Source: Petunia secreta
Taxonomy: Eukaryota; Streptophyta; Magnoliopsida; Solanales; Solanaceae
NCBI GenBank assembly: GCA_029990175.1
Contig: JARKIP010000005.1
Coordinates: forward strand, 34,543,501 to 34,607,500
Reading direction: 5' to 3'
DNA length: 64,000 nt
Shown in pieces: positions 1 through 10,325 of the stretch. The notes under the pieces were generated by a model. That model had not been told where the DNA came from and ran no database searches. It saw only the letters and a list, made by a program, of their open reading frames with translations. The translations under genes and the position numbers were made by a program. Within the stretch, counting starts at the first letter, position 1. The number at the start of each line of letters is the position of its first letter.

Positions 1-1
1 G

Positions 2-396
2 AAAGGCGTTATGAGATTTGGAAAGAAGGAAAAGCTTAGCCCTAGATTTATTAGTCCATATCAGATTATCAGGCGAGTTGGGCGTGTAGCCTACGAGTTA
101 GACCTTCAAGCAGACGTTCAGGAGGTACATCCAGTATTCCATGTTTCCATGCTCAGAAAATGTGTCAGAGATCCTTCTAGAGTTGTACCAGTAGAGGATG
201 TACAGATCACAGAGCAGTTGAATAATAAGGAGGTGCCAGTTGATATTTAAAGAGGCAGATTCGTCAACTAAGGACGAAAGACATTCCTTTAGTTAAGATG
301 CTATATCAAAGCAATAATATAGAAGAAATAACTTGGGAAGCTGAAAATGACATGAGGGCCAAATATACACATCTCTTCATTACTTCGAGTATGTAA
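2..396 (+). pseudogene. Tekay/Del integrase C-terminus and chromodomain, frameshifted
   Basis: This is the last part of a Gypsy polyprotein cut by the window edge. Positions 2-247 encode the integrase tail with the GPY/F-like segment (ISPYQIIRRVGRVAYEL) and the conserved HPVFHVSMLRK block. A stop follows at 248-250. The chromodomain-like end, with a TWEAENDMR motif, continues in another frame from 250 to the stop at 394-396, so one indel near 248 has broken the gene. In intact relatives this tail is thought to guide integration into heterochromatin. The lineage call rests on the motif order and on the adjoining LTR; the frameshift is read directly. Confidence 0.85.
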
Positions 397-431
397 CAGA
401 TCGTTGCTTAATGCTTCTACATACTTCATTT

Positions 432-467
432 AACATTCGAGGATGAATGTTCCTAACGGGGGAATAT
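432..467 (+). promoter_or_regulatory. Stem-loop and polypurine tract of element T
   Basis: Arms AACATTC (432-438) and GAATGTT (445-451) form a 7-bp stem around the loop GAGGAT. The G-rich tract CCTAACGGGGGAATAT follows and ends at the LTR start (468). The tract would prime plus-strand DNA synthesis; the role of the stem-loop is unknown. Confidence 0.7.
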
Positions 468-2140
468 TGTTACACCCCGTAGGTCTAAATTGACGTATAT
501 CATTATAATATCATGTTAAGAATGATTTAAGTGAGTTTAAAGTAATAATATGACCATATATGATGTTTATATGTTGAATATAAAGTTTGGGAAAAATTAG
601 ATTTAAGTTGCGGAAAAACCGACTAAGGAATTGCCTTGTAACGGAGCTTTTTCAGCAATTAATTTGATGTGTTATGTGAGGTCTTTTGGGGACATATCAT
701 ATATCAAATTGAAGGTCTTGGAGCGTATTTTCCAACATTTTTAATGGTTTGTTCATACAACTTATAGATAAAAAGATATGAGCGTCAGAAATCAGGCCAG
801 AAAAAGGGACATAAGCGCAAAAGAGGACTAAAACTGAAATTTTTCGAGTATAAAAGGGAAAACTCATCTTCTCCTCGTCATTTACAGAAATATCAACAGA
901 TGAACAGTTCATTCATGAGTTTTCAAGCAATTTTTATGATTTTGAAAGAAGGACGCCAATCTTAACTCGAAATTGAAGACAGATTGCGTCAAAATGCTCT
1001 ACGCGATTAAGGTAACGTTATGCTACCTTCAATTTCGTCTATAGCTTGAGTTTTGGAATTACTTCATGGCTACGTAAAGTACCTAAATGTTGTATTATAG
1101 CTTGTTTAAGCTCTAGAAGGTGTTGAATTCAAGGGAAACGAAGTTTAGAAGCTAGAAACATCAAAGGTATGTAAGACTAAACCTTTCTTTTGGCAAGGCA
1201 TGTATCTTTTAGCTTTTAAAGCTTTTCTTAGTTCTAATCTTAGTATTTATGGTGAGAAACATGTATGGTACTAAGGAAACCTAGTATATAATTAATTTGG
1301 TACTAAAATCCAAGGTGAAAGACGTCCAAATCAGCAAGACAAAACGTTTCAAAATCTGGAAAATTATTTTGATCTTTGGACAGTTGTTAGTATATTGATC
1401 ATAACTCCTTGCACAAATTTGATATTTAGATTCTTTAAAAATTCCCAGAACCCTAAGACATATATCTACAACTTTCATGCAGACCATGAACTCTATACCT
1501 TTGATCTACACTCTAAAAATTAGGTCGAAAGGCAGGACAGTGGTGCTGTCCGGACATTCTATCTGCAGATTTGTTATGTCATCCAGTCATCTCATCTTGT
1601 TATCCGTTTAATATGTTTATATTATCAGTTTATCCGGGTATCCATTCCCGTGTATAGTATAGTGCTGGTTCTGTTTTTGCGGATCATCCAGTTTCAGAGG
1701 AAACTCTGCCGAAATTTTTATAAAAGTCCAAGGGTTAGACAAATTTTATGTTTCAGGTTGTGTCTATAATTCCATCCGGAGTTTTCTTATCATTCCTTTG
1801 AGTCCATATATATTGTCGCCACATGTGTTATGCCTCATACATGCTTGTGCTTATATTGTGATCATGTTACGTGTGATTTGGAGTCCCCCATAGAGGCTGG
1901 ACATTGCACACACAGTCCGGTCGCGTGTGATACTACCCGTCTGGGGGATACAGCCCCTCTGGTTCAGGCGGGAGTTGAAACACCTAGTATGACCGGGTGT
2001 CATTCACACACTCTGACCAGAGAGACTAGATATTACTGGCTGGGGGGGATATAGCCCATAACACCCACCAGGTTTGTTATATATGGGTATATCGCCACAG
2101 TATGCACTGCATGATTATACATGAGGCTAGTTCCGGTTTT

Positions 2141-2258
2141 CAGTACCTGATTTGGGGGGATACAGCCCATAACGCCAGACAGGTACTAGTTCAGATGTTC
2201 AGTTACCTGATTTGGGGGGATATAGCCCATAACACCAGACAGGTACCAGTTCAGATAA
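2141..2258 (+). repeat. Tandem repeat, 59-bp unit, two copies
   Basis: Two copies (starting 2141 and 2200) share TACCTGATTTGGGGGGATA and AGCCCATAAC blocks. A related half-unit lies near 2037-2070. It sits inside the T LTR. Confidence 0.8.
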
Positions 2259-2276
2259 CAGCTCAGCTTTAGCTCA

Positions 2277-2400
2277 GTTGACAGTTATCAGTTCTCAGTT
2301 ATCAGCCACCAGTTCTTAGCGTCAGTATCAGTTGACAGTTATCAGTTCTCAGTAATCAGCCACCAGTTCTTAGCGTCAGTATCAGTTGACAGTTATCAGT
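2277..2400 (+). repeat. Tandem repeat, 54-bp unit, about 2.3 copies
   Basis: Units start at 2277, 2331 and 2385 with GTTGACAGTTATCAGTT. They are themselves built from short CAGTTATCAGTT-like pieces, and looser CAGTT/CAGCT repeats continue to about 2550. Confidence 0.8.
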
Positions 2401-3068
2401 TCCAGTTTCTAGTAACCAGCTATCAGTCATATTACAGTTATTTATCAGTATAGTTCAGCTCAGTCTTCAGGTTCAGATTCAGCTAGACTTCAGCTTATAT
2501 TCATATCATGTTTAGTACGTTCTTCAGATTTCCAGCTATATTGCTATGCTCCAGCTCATGTTTACATATTTATATTCCAGCCTACAGTTTCATTCAGCTA
2601 TGACATATTATATGCCCATGCCTTACATACTTGGTACATATCGTACTCACGCCCTTTTCTGGGGCGCTGCGTTTCATGCCGCGCAGGTGCAGATAGATCA
2701 ATGCTTGGACCATGTTAGTAGGCCATCTATCAGCTACTGGAGTCACTCCACTTACTCCCGGAGTTACTTATCTTTTGATATGTGTACAGTCAACCAACTT
2801 GGGTATGGCGGGGTTTTATCTCGTCCTTTGTATATTCAGTTCATCACTCTTAGAGGCCTGTAGATATGTCCCTGTGTGGTGCAGTCAGTATGTTATGTAT
2901 GTCAGCTTATGTTAGCCTTGTCAGCTATTTGCATTGCATACTCCTTATCAGCTAGGTTTATGCTTATTCTATTTATCAGTTATAATGGTTAGCAGATTAT
3001 CAGCAGAATTAATGATGATCGATACTTAGTGTTGGTCATCCGTCGTGACCCTAGGTTGGGTCGTGACA

Positions 3069-3448
3069 CGGTCCGCCCCAAAAAAGAGGCGCCCTGCCTC
3101 TACAAGGTTGTGGAGAATGACACAGGGAAGTGGGCAGTCCGCCTGGTGCACAGGGGCGGTCCGCCTACTAAATGTCCAGAGAGTGTGCAATTCCACACTT
3201 AGCCAAATTTCCACCCATTTTAAACTAGGCGGTCCACCCCTTTTTGTGGGCGGTCCGCCTCATTCGAGGGCTTCTTGAGGAGCTTCAAAATTGCTCTCGG
3301 ATGCTCCTCCATGGAGCATAGGTTGTCCTCCTTTCATAGGACTTCATTGCATGATCTTCAAGTCTCTTCCGGAGTCTTCTTCCATGTCCTTCCAAGTCAA
3401 ATGGAGATGAATGTCTTGAATCAATTTGGCTTGATTTCTAGTGAAAGG
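3069..3448. repeat. LTR relic with GGCGGTCCGCC palindromes
   Basis: There is no gene here. The segment holds five GGCGG/CCGCC-type motifs (3090-3262) followed by TTGCATGATCTTCAAG, a string also found near the end of the G LTRs (38363 and 59088). I infer a fragment of a chromovirus-like LTR on the minus strand, truncated on the left by T and on the right by element A. The parent element is not in the window. Confidence 0.5.
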
Positions 3449-4800
3449 TGATGTTCGGCATTTTATGCCTACTTTTCCTTAATATTTCCGCACATTTGAG
3501 CTTGTTTTGCACTTGTTTGGTAGCTTGTGAATGTGGTTTTACGCTGATGTTGTGTTGTTCGTGTGTAGGTCGTTACGCGATGCATTTGGAGCGTTTCGGA
3601 GCTTGGTTGAGCATGAATTGGTTGAAGGATGTTTGAAGATTGGATTGAGCACACAAAGGCACGACACAAGCCGAGTTTTGGAGCGAAAGAAGAACATTTT
3701 GGCTTGGCGCTTTAGAGCCCGCGCCGCGCAGCCTACCGCGCGCAGAGGCTGGCGCGTTTGGCATGCGCCGCAGGGCTAAAGCACGAAGGCTGGTGGCGGG
3801 TTCTGGTTGGTATCACGCTTTTCGGGGCGCGGGGCGCCCATTGTAGCGCCCCTTGTGCGCGATTTTACTCCCTATTCCTTCTAGTTTTGGGTTTAACTTA
3901 TTACCAAGGGTTTGGAAACATTATAAATAGTTTATTACTTAGTTTTTGTAAAGGGTTCTTGACTTTGGAGCATTATTGAGAGCTACACACTTCATTGAAC
4001 AAGGGTTATTCCCAAATCTTTCATCTATTACATCAAGTATTTCATTATTACACCAAATCTTTGCCTTGCGATTATGAATATGTGTGGCTAATTTCCTAAC
4101 GTTCTGGGGTTAGAGTTTACATGAAAGTTGATTGTTGAAGATTGATTTCGATTGATTGAATCCCATAACGGGTTACTTATTCTTCCTTGATTTAACTTGT
4201 ATAATTGTTAGAGCTCGATAGTTATACATCATCTATGGTTTTTGGGTTGAACTTGAAAGAGAGAACCTAATTACGTAATAAGGAAGAATAGAACTAGTTT
4301 GTGAACCCGGGCATCGGGGAATCAATTCGCGGGTAGGATAGACATATACTTGCTTGCCTAGTTTAACTAATTATAGGATCGTTAATGCGTGCATGTGATT
4401 TAACCCGTAGACATACAGGGATTAAAGTAGCTTGCATAGATTGTGAAGAACTGAAAGGTTTTCATAATTACAATTAACCTGTCAGTTAGTAACCCGGGAT
4501 TTAAGAAGTGAAATCAATTGAATACATCAACTGGATTGTTCGTAACTCTGACCCTGGATCGCTCTCTTGATATTGTTAACAACCAAAGTTTTGCCCCATT
4601 GCTTGATTACATTCCAGCACTTTAATTACTGCATTTTAGTATAAAAACTCTTACAACCATTGGAAAAAGACCCCTGGATAGTTTATTCAGGAATTGTTTA
4701 TTAAGCACTAGTCTGCATAGTCCTCGTGGGAACGATACTCGACTTTGTCACTTTATTACTTGGCGACCGCGTATACTTGCGTGTGCGTTTGGGAGCAATA
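3449..4800 (+). repeat. 5' LTR of Athila element A
   Basis: It runs from TGATGTTCGGC to GAGCAATA and matches 30022-31373 nearly base for base. The terminal CA has become TA in this copy (CAACA in the 3' LTR). A TATA box (TATAAATA) is at 3922-3929, about 60 bp after a cluster of GCGC-rich palindromes (3706-3860). Confidence 0.92.
3706..3860. repeat. GCGC-rich palindrome cluster in A LTR
   Basis: Short self-complementary motifs (GCGCCGCGC, CCGCGCGC, GGCGCGTTTGGCATGCGCC, GGGGCGCGGGGCGCCC) are packed into 155 bp upstream of the TATA box. The same cluster is in the 3' LTR at about 30279-30433. Confidence 0.7.
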
Positions 4801-4806
4801 AGTTTT

Positions 4807-4824
4807 TGGCGCCGTTGCCGGGGA
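4807..4824 (+). other. Primer-binding site, tRNA-Asp
   Basis: TGGCGCCGTTGCCGGGGA lies six bases after the LTR end and matches the site for the 3' end of tRNA-Asp used by Athila and related elements. Confidence 0.85.
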
Positions 4825-4922
4825 CTAATTACGGACTAATTACTTTTGAACAATTACTTAATTGCTATTCAGGTTTAATTTTTTGTTGAGTTTCTTGTGC
4901 TGTTTCAGGCAATAGGTTTTGA

Positions 4923-7790
4923 ATGCAAAGGAACAAAAAGGACGAATCACTCGCACCTTTTGATCCCGAGCCTGAAAGAACCTTGAGGAAGACAAGGAAA
5001 GAAGCGAGAGATCGAGAAGCATTAGCAATCGTACTTGCATCCCTTCCTGTTGAAATGGCTGAAGAACAAACAGTAGCAGTGCGAGATGTGGCTCTTCCTA
5101 GTCTGAAAGGAGTAGAGTCAAGTATTGTGAAGCCTGCTATTACTGGAAACTTTGAGATCAAGCCCGGCATGATTCAGTTGCTGCATGTGACGGGGCAATA
5201 TGGTGGATTCCAGCATGAAGATCCGCAGCAACACTTGCAGAACTTTCTGGAGATCAGTGATACTTATACACCGACAGGTGTGCCTACTGATTATGTGCGA
5301 ATGACTTTGTTCCCATTTTCATTGATTGGGACAGCAAGGAAGTGGTTAAAGGCTGAAAAGCCTGGGTCTATCACTACTTGGGAGGATTTAGCTAAGAAAT
5401 TCTTGGCTAAGTTTTATCCGTCGGCTAAGACGGCCAGGTTGAGGAGTGCAATTTTGTCCTTCAGGCAGTTTGAAGGCGAATCATTATATGCAGCCTGGGA
5501 GAGATTTAAAGCGTTATTGAGAGATTGTCCTCACCACAATCAAACTAATGAGGTTATTGCACACACTTTTGTTGAGGGATTGAACCAACATACTAAGATT
5601 GTGGTTGATGCTGCTGCTGGAGGCCATGTGCTGGCCTTAAATTTTGAACAGATCTATGACTTACTTGATAAGTTTTCACAGAGCAATCCTGATTGGCAGG
5701 GTGATGGCAGAGCTAATATACTTAGTGAGGGGGCTAGCAGAGCGGCTACGCAGAAAGCTGCTGGGGTACTTCAACTAGATGGAATCACAGAGTTGCGAGC
5801 GAAGATGGATGCGATTTCCAATCAAATCAGCAAGCTGGCTCTCCAAGCAAAGCCACAACCAGCTCCAGTGCAGCAAGTTCAGGCCTTTTGTGAGGTATGT
5901 GGTGAGGATCATAGCACTGAGGTTTGTCCCTCTAACCCAGAATCAGTGTATTATGTGGGTAATCAGAACAGATCACAGGGCCAAAACCGAAATCAGTATG
6001 GTAATAATTATAACACGGGTTGGCGTAATCACCCAAATTTTTCCTGGAGGGATACCCGTGAGCAGTTTCAGGGTAATGAGAGAGCCCAATTTACTCAAAA
6101 CAATGCACCACAGCAGGGATCGCAGTCTCAGGCTCAACCACAGCAGTCTAATACTATGGAGGATATGCTCAAGAAAATTCTTGCAGGGCAGCAAAAGCTC
6201 ATTGATGAGTCAGCATCTCAGGCACAAACAATTAAAGACTTGAGCAATGCACAGAAAGATCTTGAAAGACAATTGGGGCAGCTTGCTGGAGCACAAAATA
6301 ATAGACCTCGGGGTGCTTTACCGAGTGATACAGAGAAGAATCCTAGAGAATTTGTGCAAGCAGTGACTTTGAGGAATGGAAGAGCACTGGAGGAAGTTCC
6401 CCCAAAGCCAAAGAAGCCTGTTGGTGAGTTAGAGCCAAATGTTGATAGGGAAGTGGAAAAAGAAGCAGAAAAGGTAACCGAAAAGCAGCCCGAGTCTGCT
6501 ATTGTGAGACCACCACCACCTTTCCCACAGAGACTTCAGAAGCAGAAAGTTGATGCAGCATGCAAGAAATTTTTGGAGATATTGAGTCAAATTCAGGTAA
6601 ATATTCCTTTGGTGGAGCTTTTGCGGGACGTTCCCAAATATGCTAAATACATCAAGGATATTGTTGCTAACAAGAGAAGATTGACTGAGTTTGAGACAGT
6701 CGCACTTACTGAGGAGTGCAGTTCCAGAGTTAGAAGCAAGCTTCCGCAGAAATTGAAGGACCCGGGCAGTTTTACCATCCCTTTGAAAATTGGGGAACAT
6801 GAGGTTGGTCGTGCTTTATGTGATTTGGGTGCTAGTGTGAATTTGATGCCTTCTTCAGTTTTTAGGAAGCTAGGCCTGGGTGAGCCACGACCGACTACTG
6901 TGACCCTGCAGCTTGCTGATAGATCTTTGATATGCCCTGAGGGGATTATTGAGGATGTGCTTGTACAAGTGGGTCAGTTCATATTACCCGTTGATTTTAT
7001 TATTCTTGATTATGAAGCTGATCCTGAGGTTCCTCTCATCTTGGGAAGAGGATTTTTGGCTACTGCTGATGCTGTTATTAGAATCAGAGCTGGCAAGATG
7101 ATCATGAAGGTAAATGGGGAAGAAGCTGTGTTTAATGTGTTCAGAGCTACCCAGCTTCCTTCTCATTATGAAGAGTTGTCCATGGTAAAAGTAATAGATG
7201 ATGAGTTGACTGCTGATGAGAGGTCATTCTTGGCTTCTAATGTTGATTCTTTGGAAAGGGCACTCTTATGTGATGATGATGATATCCTGAAGGATGAAGA
7301 TACTGAAGAATTTGTGGAGGTTCTTAATATGCAGAGTAGATTCATCCCAGGGTGGAAGAAATTTGAGGAGCTTGATAGACCGTTGACCTTAGCTCCTGCT
7401 AAACCGTCTATTGAGAAAGCTCCTAATCTTGAGCTCAAACCTTTACCCGCACATTTACGTTATGCTTACTTGGGTGAAGGTAATACTTTGCCCGTGATCC
7501 TTTCTTCTTTTTTGTCTGATGTGCAGGTTGAGAAGGTGTTGCGGGTATTGCGAGAGCGCAAGAGAGCTATTGGCTGGACTATTGCTGATATTAGAGGGAT
7601 TAGTCCTTCCTTCTGCATGCATAAAATTCTCTTGGAAGAAGATCATAAGCCATCCATAGAGCAGCAGAGGAGGCTAAATCCAATCATGAAGGAGGTGGTG
7701 AAGAAAGAAGTCATCAAGTGGCTGGATGCTGGTATTATTTTTCCTATCTCTGACAGCAAGTGGGTGAAGTCCGGTGCAGTGTGTTCCTAA
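4923..7790 (+). CDS. Athila gag-protease polyprotein (first part)
   Basis: This 955-codon frame encodes the capsid-forming Gag, then the aspartic protease that cuts the polyprotein. A retrotransposon Gag domain covers about residues 75-260 (FLAKFYPSAKT and a WERFK block). A zinc knuckle CEVCGEDHSTEVC (CX2CX3HX4C) is near residue 325. The protease has the active-site motif ALCDLGASVNLMP near residue 632 and the flap-side LILGRGFL near 710. The frame then enters the start of reverse transcriptase and ends after an extra A near 7767, which replaces the expected Pro-Val-Gln-Cys-Val-Pro path by a stop. The start is the first ATG after the primer site, about 100 bp downstream of it. Confidence 0.88.
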   Translation: MQRNKKDESLAPFDPEPERTLRKTRKEARDREALAIVLASLPVEMAEEQTVAVRDVALPSLKGVESSIVKPAITGNFEIKPGMIQLLHVTGQYGGFQHEDPQQHLQNFLEISDTYTPTGVPTDYVRMTLFPFSLIGTARKWLKAEKPGSITTWEDLAKKFLAKFYPSAKTARLRSAILSFRQFEGESLYAAWERFKALLRDCPHHNQTNEVIAHTFVEGLNQHTKIVVDAAAGGHVLALNFEQIYDLLDKFSQSNPDWQGDGRANILSEGASRAATQKAAGVLQLDGITELRAKMDAISNQISKLALQAKPQPAPVQQVQAFCEVCGEDHSTEVCPSNPESVYYVGNQNRSQGQNRNQYGNNYNTGWRNHPNFSWRDTREQFQGNERAQFTQNNAPQQGSQSQAQPQQSNTMEDMLKKILAGQQKLIDESASQAQTIKDLSNAQKDLERQLGQLAGAQNNRPRGALPSDTEKNPREFVQAVTLRNGRALEEVPPKPKKPVGELEPNVDREVEKEAEKVTEKQPESAIVRPPPPFPQRLQKQKVDAACKKFLEILSQIQVNIPLVELLRDVPKYAKYIKDIVANKRRLTEFETVALTEECSSRVRSKLPQKLKDPGSFTIPLKIGEHEVGRALCDLGASVNLMPSSVFRKLGLGEPRPTTVTLQLADRSLICPEGIIEDVLVQVGQFILPVDFIILDYEADPEVPLILGRGFLATADAVIRIRAGKMIMKVNGEEAVFNVFRATQLPSHYEELSMVKVIDDELTADERSFLASNVDSLERALLCDDDDILKDEDTEEFVEVLNMQSRFIPGWKKFEELDRPLTLAPAKPSIEKAPNLELKPLPAHLRYAYLGEGNTLPVILSSFLSDVQVEKVLRVLRERKRAIGWTIADIRGISPSFCMHKILLEEDHKPSIEQQRRLNPIMKEVVKKEVIKWLDAGIIFPISDSKWVKSGAVCS

Positions 7791-8301
7791 GAAAGGGGGC
7801 ATGACGGTGGTGAAGAATGAGAACAATGAGTTGATTCCTACAAGAACTGTTACAGGGTGGCGAATTTGCATTGATTATAGGAAGCTGAACAAGGCCACCA
7901 GGAAAGATCACTTCCCACTCCCTTTTATTGATCAGATGTTGGATAGACTAGCAGGCCATGAGTATTATTGTTTCTTGGATGGTTATTCGGGCTACAATCA
8001 AATTGTGATAGCTCCTGAAGACCAAGAGAAGACCACTTTTACCTGTCCATATGGCACCTATACATTCAGGAGGATGCCATTTGGGTTGTGTAATGCCCCG
8101 GGGACTTTTCAGCGGTGCATGATGGCTATTTTCACTGACATGGTGGAAAAATTTGTGGAGGTGTTTATGGATGATTTCTCAGTGGTTGGTGACTCTTTTG
8201 ATGAATGCTTGAAGAATCTTGATGCTGTGCTGAGCCGTTGTGAAGAAACAAATCTGGTGCTGAATTGGGAAAATGTCACTTTATGGTTCAAGAAGGCATA
8301 G
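7774..8301 (+). pseudogene. Athila reverse transcriptase core (middle frame)
   Basis: After the one-base insertion near 7767 the reverse transcriptase continues here. Visible blocks are GWRICIDYRKLN, FLDGYSGYNQI, MPFGLCNAPGTFQRCM and the catalytic FMDDFS (the Athila form of YxDD). The frame ends wrongly because one base is missing near 8273 in the WEKCHF block. It is a fragment, not a separate gene, and the ATG at its left end is not a real start. Confidence 0.88.
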
Positions 8302-10325
8302 TACTTGGGCACAAGGTGTCAAAGCAAGGGATTGAGGTTGACAAGGCGAAGATAGAGGCTATTGAGAAATTACCACCACCTATCTCTGTTAAGGGGGTGC
8401 GTAGTTTCTTGGGACATGCAGGGTTCTATAGACGGTTCATAAAGGACTTCTCCAAAATTTCCACTCCCTTGTGCAAATTGTTGGAGAAGGATGTGAAATT
8501 TGTGTTTGATGATGCTTGTATTAAGGCGTTTGAAGAGTTGAAGAAAAGGTTGGTGACCGCACCAATCATCATTGCTCCTGACTGGTCTTTGCCATTTGAA
8601 TTGATGTGTGATGCGAGTGATAATGCTATTGGGGCTGTTCTAGGCCAAAGAATAGGAAGAATTTTTCACTCCATCTATTATGCAAGCAAGACGCTTGATG
8701 CAGCCCAGTCCAATTATACTACCACTGAGAAGGAGTTGCTAGCCGTGGTTTATGCTTTTGATAAATTCAGATCTTATTTGGTTGGCACTCGTGTTGTTGT
8801 CTACACTGATCATGCCGCAATCCGGTATTTTTTTGAAAAGAAGGACTCCAAGCCGAGACTTATTCGATGGGTTCTCCTATTGCAAGAGTTTGATGTTGAA
8901 ATTCGAGATCGCAAGGGGACTGAGAATCAAGTAGCTGATCATTTGTCAAGGCTGGAGAATAGAGATCATGTAGATGAGGGGCCTGAGATTAAAGAGGTAT
9001 TTCCTGATGAGCAACTTTTTGCTCTAGAAGAAGCTGAAACACCATGGTATGCTGACATGGTAAATTTTCTTGTGAGTGATGTGTATCCCCCTGGGGCAAC
9101 TGCTGAGCAGAAGCGTAAACTCCTTCATGAGAGCAGATTTTATGTGTGGGATGAGCCCTATTTGTACAAGATAGGTGTTGATCAACTAGCTAGGAGATGT
9201 GTTCCAAGGGAAGAAGTAGAGCCGATTCTACAGAGCTGCCATTCCTCTCCTTATGGTGGCCACCTTGGTGGAGATCGAACAGCTGCAAAGGTACTTCAAT
9301 CTGGTTTCTTTTGGCCTACTTTATTTAAAGATGCTCATGTATTAGTGAAGCAATGTGATCGTTGCCAAAGAACGGGTACCATTACTAGGCGTCACGAGAT
9401 GCCTTTGAACAATATTTTGGAGATTGAGCTGTTTGATTGTTGGGGTATTGATTTTATGGGTCCATTCCCACCTTCTATGGGCAATAAATATATCCTTGTA
9501 GCAGTTGATTATGTATCTAAATGGGTGGAGGCCATTGCACTTCCTACAAATGATGCGAGTGTGGTGGTGAAGTTCGTGAAGAAGAATATTTTCACTCGTT
9601 TTGGGACACCGCGGGCTATCATTAGTGATGAAGGTATGCATTTCTGTAACCGGTTGTTCAATAAATTATTGGCTAAGTATGGGGTTCGCCACAAGGTGGC
9701 TACTGCTTATCATCCCCAAACTAGTGGCCAAGTGGAAGTGTCTAACAGAGAGATCAAGCAAATCCTTGAGAAGACTGTGAATGCCTCGAGGAAGGATTGG
9801 GCTATGAAGTTAGATGATGCTCTCTGGGCCTATCGAACTGCATTCAAAACGCCTATTGGAACCTCTCCATATAGGCTTGTTTATGGGAAGGCTTGTCACT
9901 TGCCGGTTGAATTAGAGCATAAGGCATATTGGGCAATTCAAAAGCTCAACTTTGATATGGCTTTAGCGGGTGAGAAGAGGATGCTCCAACTGCATGAACT
10001 TGAAGAGTTCCGTTTCCATGCGTATGAAAATGCGAAATTATATAAGGAACGGACAAAGAAGTGGCATGATAAGCACATTGAGCATCGCTCTTTTGAGCCC
10101 GGGCAGCGTGTATTGTTGTTCAACTCGAGGTTGAAATTGTTTCCGGGCAAGTTGAAGTCGAGCTGGTCGGGGCCTTTTGAAGTTGTTCGGGTTACCGCAC
10201 ATGGACCGGTTGCATTGAGAGCCCCGGGTTCTGAAAGCACATTTTTGGTTAATGGTCAACGGGTGAAACACTATTGGGGAGGTACGGTGAATCACCGCAC
10301 TTCAATCACTTTGAGGGACCCTTGA
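8265..10325 (+). CDS. Athila RT thumb, RNase H and integrase
   Basis: This frame is in the same phase as gag, because the upstream insertion and deletion cancel. It encodes the thumb (KGVRSFLGHAGFYRRFIKDF), RNase H (MCDASDNAIGAVL, TTTEKELLAVV, YTDHAAIRY, ADHLSR, about residues 105-225) and integrase. Integrase shows an HHCC zinc finger (HLGGDRTAAKVL ... CDRCQRT, about 325-365) and the DDE core (GIDFMGPF; IISDEGMHF; VEVSNREIKQ). The motif is SDEG where most relatives have SDGG, next to a catalytic Asp. The end (WSGPFEVVRV) is the integrase C-terminal fold. There is no chromodomain, as expected for Athila. The true start is upstream in the fused polyprotein. Confidence 0.9.
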   Translation: MGKCHFMVQEGIVLGHKVSKQGIEVDKAKIEAIEKLPPPISVKGVRSFLGHAGFYRRFIKDFSKISTPLCKLLEKDVKFVFDDACIKAFEELKKRLVTAPIIIAPDWSLPFELMCDASDNAIGAVLGQRIGRIFHSIYYASKTLDAAQSNYTTTEKELLAVVYAFDKFRSYLVGTRVVVYTDHAAIRYFFEKKDSKPRLIRWVLLLQEFDVEIRDRKGTENQVADHLSRLENRDHVDEGPEIKEVFPDEQLFALEEAETPWYADMVNFLVSDVYPPGATAEQKRKLLHESRFYVWDEPYLYKIGVDQLARRCVPREEVEPILQSCHSSPYGGHLGGDRTAAKVLQSGFFWPTLFKDAHVLVKQCDRCQRTGTITRRHEMPLNNILEIELFDCWGIDFMGPFPPSMGNKYILVAVDYVSKWVEAIALPTNDASVVVKFVKKNIFTRFGTPRAIISDEGMHFCNRLFNKLLAKYGVRHKVATAYHPQTSGQVEVSNREIKQILEKTVNASRKDWAMKLDDALWAYRTAFKTPIGTSPYRLVYGKACHLPVELEHKAYWAIQKLNFDMALAGEKRMLQLHELEEFRFHAYENAKLYKERTKKWHDKHIEHRSFEPGQRVLLFNSRLKLFPGKLKSSWSGPFEVVRVTAHGPVALRAPGSESTFLVNGQRVKHYWGGTVNHRTSITLRDP

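Larger units (their letters stand above)
468..3068 (+). repeat. 3' LTR of Tekay/Del element T
   Basis: The LTR starts TGTTACACCCC and ends GGGTCGTGACA, which are matching imperfect inverted termini. It lies directly after a polypurine tract. A TATA-like GTATAAAAG is at 848-856. The length (about 2.6 kb) suits Tekay LTRs. The body contains short tandem repeats but no coding ORF I trust. The 5' LTR is outside the window, so the target-site duplication cannot be checked; it should be CGGTC (3069-3073). Confidence 0.8.

Noticed and set aside
1830..2915. ORFs inside the Tekay LTR
   Set aside because: They run over tandem repeats and have no family resemblance.
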